A program made the translations under genes and the position numbers. A stretch of DNA of 21,290 nt, taken from CAZCTC01 sp964501335. GTDB lineage: Bacteria; Chloroflexota; Anaerolineae; B4-G1; SLSP01. The DNA is taken from positions 1-21,290 of the forward strand of contig CAZCTC010000107.1 of the NCBI GenBank assembly GCA_964501335.1, given 5' to 3'. Each line of letters begins with the position of its first letter. The stretch's first letter is position 1. The notes below the pieces were generated by a model. The model was not told where the DNA came from. It was given only the letters and a program-made list of their open reading frames with translations, and made no database searches. Positions 20,669-21,290 of the stretch are shown in pieces.

Positions 20669-21234
20669 GTGAGGCGGTGGAAAATTCTGCGGCTCCGACA
20701 ATCGAGCCGCTTTCGACTGAGGCGTTGTTTGAAGCTCTGTTGTTTGTCGCTTCGGATCCGATGACAGTAGAACGGCTGGCTGAGACGGGGGGGATTTCCG
20801 TCGAAGAGGCGGAAGAGGCCCTGGTGCGATTGGAAGCCCATCTGGCCGGCGGCGGAATCCGATTGCAGCGGTTGGGAAAGCGCATTCAACTGGTGACGGC
20901 GCCTCAGGCAGCTCCCGTGATTGAAAAATTCCTGTCGTTGGAAATCAATTTGCGGTTGTCGCAGCCGGCGTTGGAGACGTTGGCCATTGTGGCTTATGCC
21001 CAGCCGATCACCCGGCCCCAGATCGAAGCAATCCGGGGTGTAAATTCCGACAGTGTGTTGCGGACTTTGATTGCGGCGGGCTTTGTGGAAGAGGCCGGGC
21101 GTGCCGACAGTGTAGGTCGCCCGATCCTTTACGGGACAACGTTCCAGTTTTTGCAGCAGTTCGGTTTGAAGAAAATCGATGAACTGCCGGCGCTGGAGCC
21201 GACGGAAAAACCGGTTTTGCCGAATCCGGTATAA
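20665..21234 (+). CDS. scpB: Segregation and condensation protein B
   Basis: A 189-residue ScpB, the winged-helix dimer that links ScpA to the SMC ATPase heads in bacterial condensin. Two winged-helix domains: the first (about 13-80) with EALLFVASDPMTVERLAE and GGIRLQRLGKRIQLVT, the second (about 85-165) with LSQPALETLAIVAYAQPITR, PQIEAIRGVNSDSVLRTL, and VGRPILYGTTFQFLQQFG. The ATG overlaps the amaP stop (ATGA), implying translational coupling. scpA is not adjacent. The gene looks complete. Confidence 0.94.
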   Translation: MSEAVENSAAPTIEPLSTEALFEALLFVASDPMTVERLAETGGISVEEAEEALVRLEAHLAGGGIRLQRLGKRIQLVTAPQAAPVIEKFLSLEINLRLSQPALETLAIVAYAQPITRPQIEAIRGVNSDSVLRTLIAAGFVEEAGRADSVGRPILYGTTFQFLQQFGLKKIDELPALEPTEKPVLPNPV

Positions 21235-21240
21235 GAGAGA

Positions 21241-21275
21241 TTTCACCACAGAGGCGCAGAGATCACAGAGAAGAA
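21241..21275 (+). repeat. CACAGAG-type dispersed repeat, copy 3
   Basis: TTTCACCACAGAGGCGCAGA followed by GATCACAGAGAAGAA. This is closest to the common form of this repeat and parallels 8286-8320. It begins seven bases after the scpB stop and may run past the window end. Confidence 0.8.
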
Positions 21276-21290
21276 GAGAGGAGATTTTCT

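Noticed and set aside
1..21290. tRNA, rRNA, transposase, toxin-antitoxin, phage or defence genes
   Set aside because: I looked for them in the spacers and among small frames and found no supporting sequence.

Overview
The window looks like a chromosomal piece of an uncultured, probably non-phototrophic member of the Chloroflexota (Anaerolineae/Caldilineae-like). This is inferred from four things: a secreted protein with a TPTPTNTP linker, a stand-alone MalT-type LuxR regulator, an AmaP-ScpB gene pair, and very repeat-rich intergenic DNA. There is no rRNA, tRNA, CRISPR array, transposase or phage gene. A run of 100 N at 16373-16472 shows the sequence is a scaffold.

Layout. 1-4327 (+): an anchored alpha/beta hydrolase, then an 889-residue MalT/LuxR regulator. 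4616-5885 (+): two adjacent flavodoxin-fold oxidoreductases, the first with an Isf-like cysteine motif. 5886-6671: repeats only. 6672-7790 (-): a GntR-type regulator fused to a periplasmic-binding-protein-like domain, with a clear promoter. 7897-8079 (-): a 60-residue PspC protein. 8446-10026 (-): two membrane proteins of the DUF92/VTE6 and phytol-kinase/VTE5 families. 10553-15520 (-): a five-gene carotenoid operon in the order crtI, crtB, tocopherol-cyclase-like gene, fused lycopene cyclase, KynB-type cyclase/hydrolase. 15908-16848 (-): a secreted Cys/Thr/Pro-rich protein interrupted by the assembly gap. 17064-18380 (+): NfeD. 18701-21234 (+): UbiD-family decarboxylase, AmaP and ScpB in one tight operon.

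How the genes may work together. CrtB condenses GGPP to phytoene, CrtI desaturates it and the CrtYcd-type cyclase closes the rings. The neighbouring VTE5- and VTE6-like proteins would phosphorylate a prenyl alcohol twice to the diphosphate, which could supply GGPP or phytyl-PP. The VTE1 (tocopherol cyclase)-like protein sits inside the carotenoid operon. Three homologues of plant vitamin E enzymes thus lie within 4.6 kb, but no aromatic prenyltransferase or methyltransferase is present. Either a modified carotenoid or a prenyl-chromanol-like product is possible.

The second striking feature is a dispersed repeat of about 75-165 bp, present 13 times. Each copy carries a 15-18 bp perfect or G.U-containing hairpin whose stem sequence changes in a compensatory way between copies, while the flanks (GGGAGAGAGTTTTTTTG, CATAGGCTTTTTT, GCGTCCCGCAAA) stay conserved. 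Copies occupy most gene borders, often as head-to-head pairs. Two other repeat types are interspersed: a CACAGAG-type repeat and GC-rich palindromes of the GGGGCGGGGTTACCCCGCCC kind.
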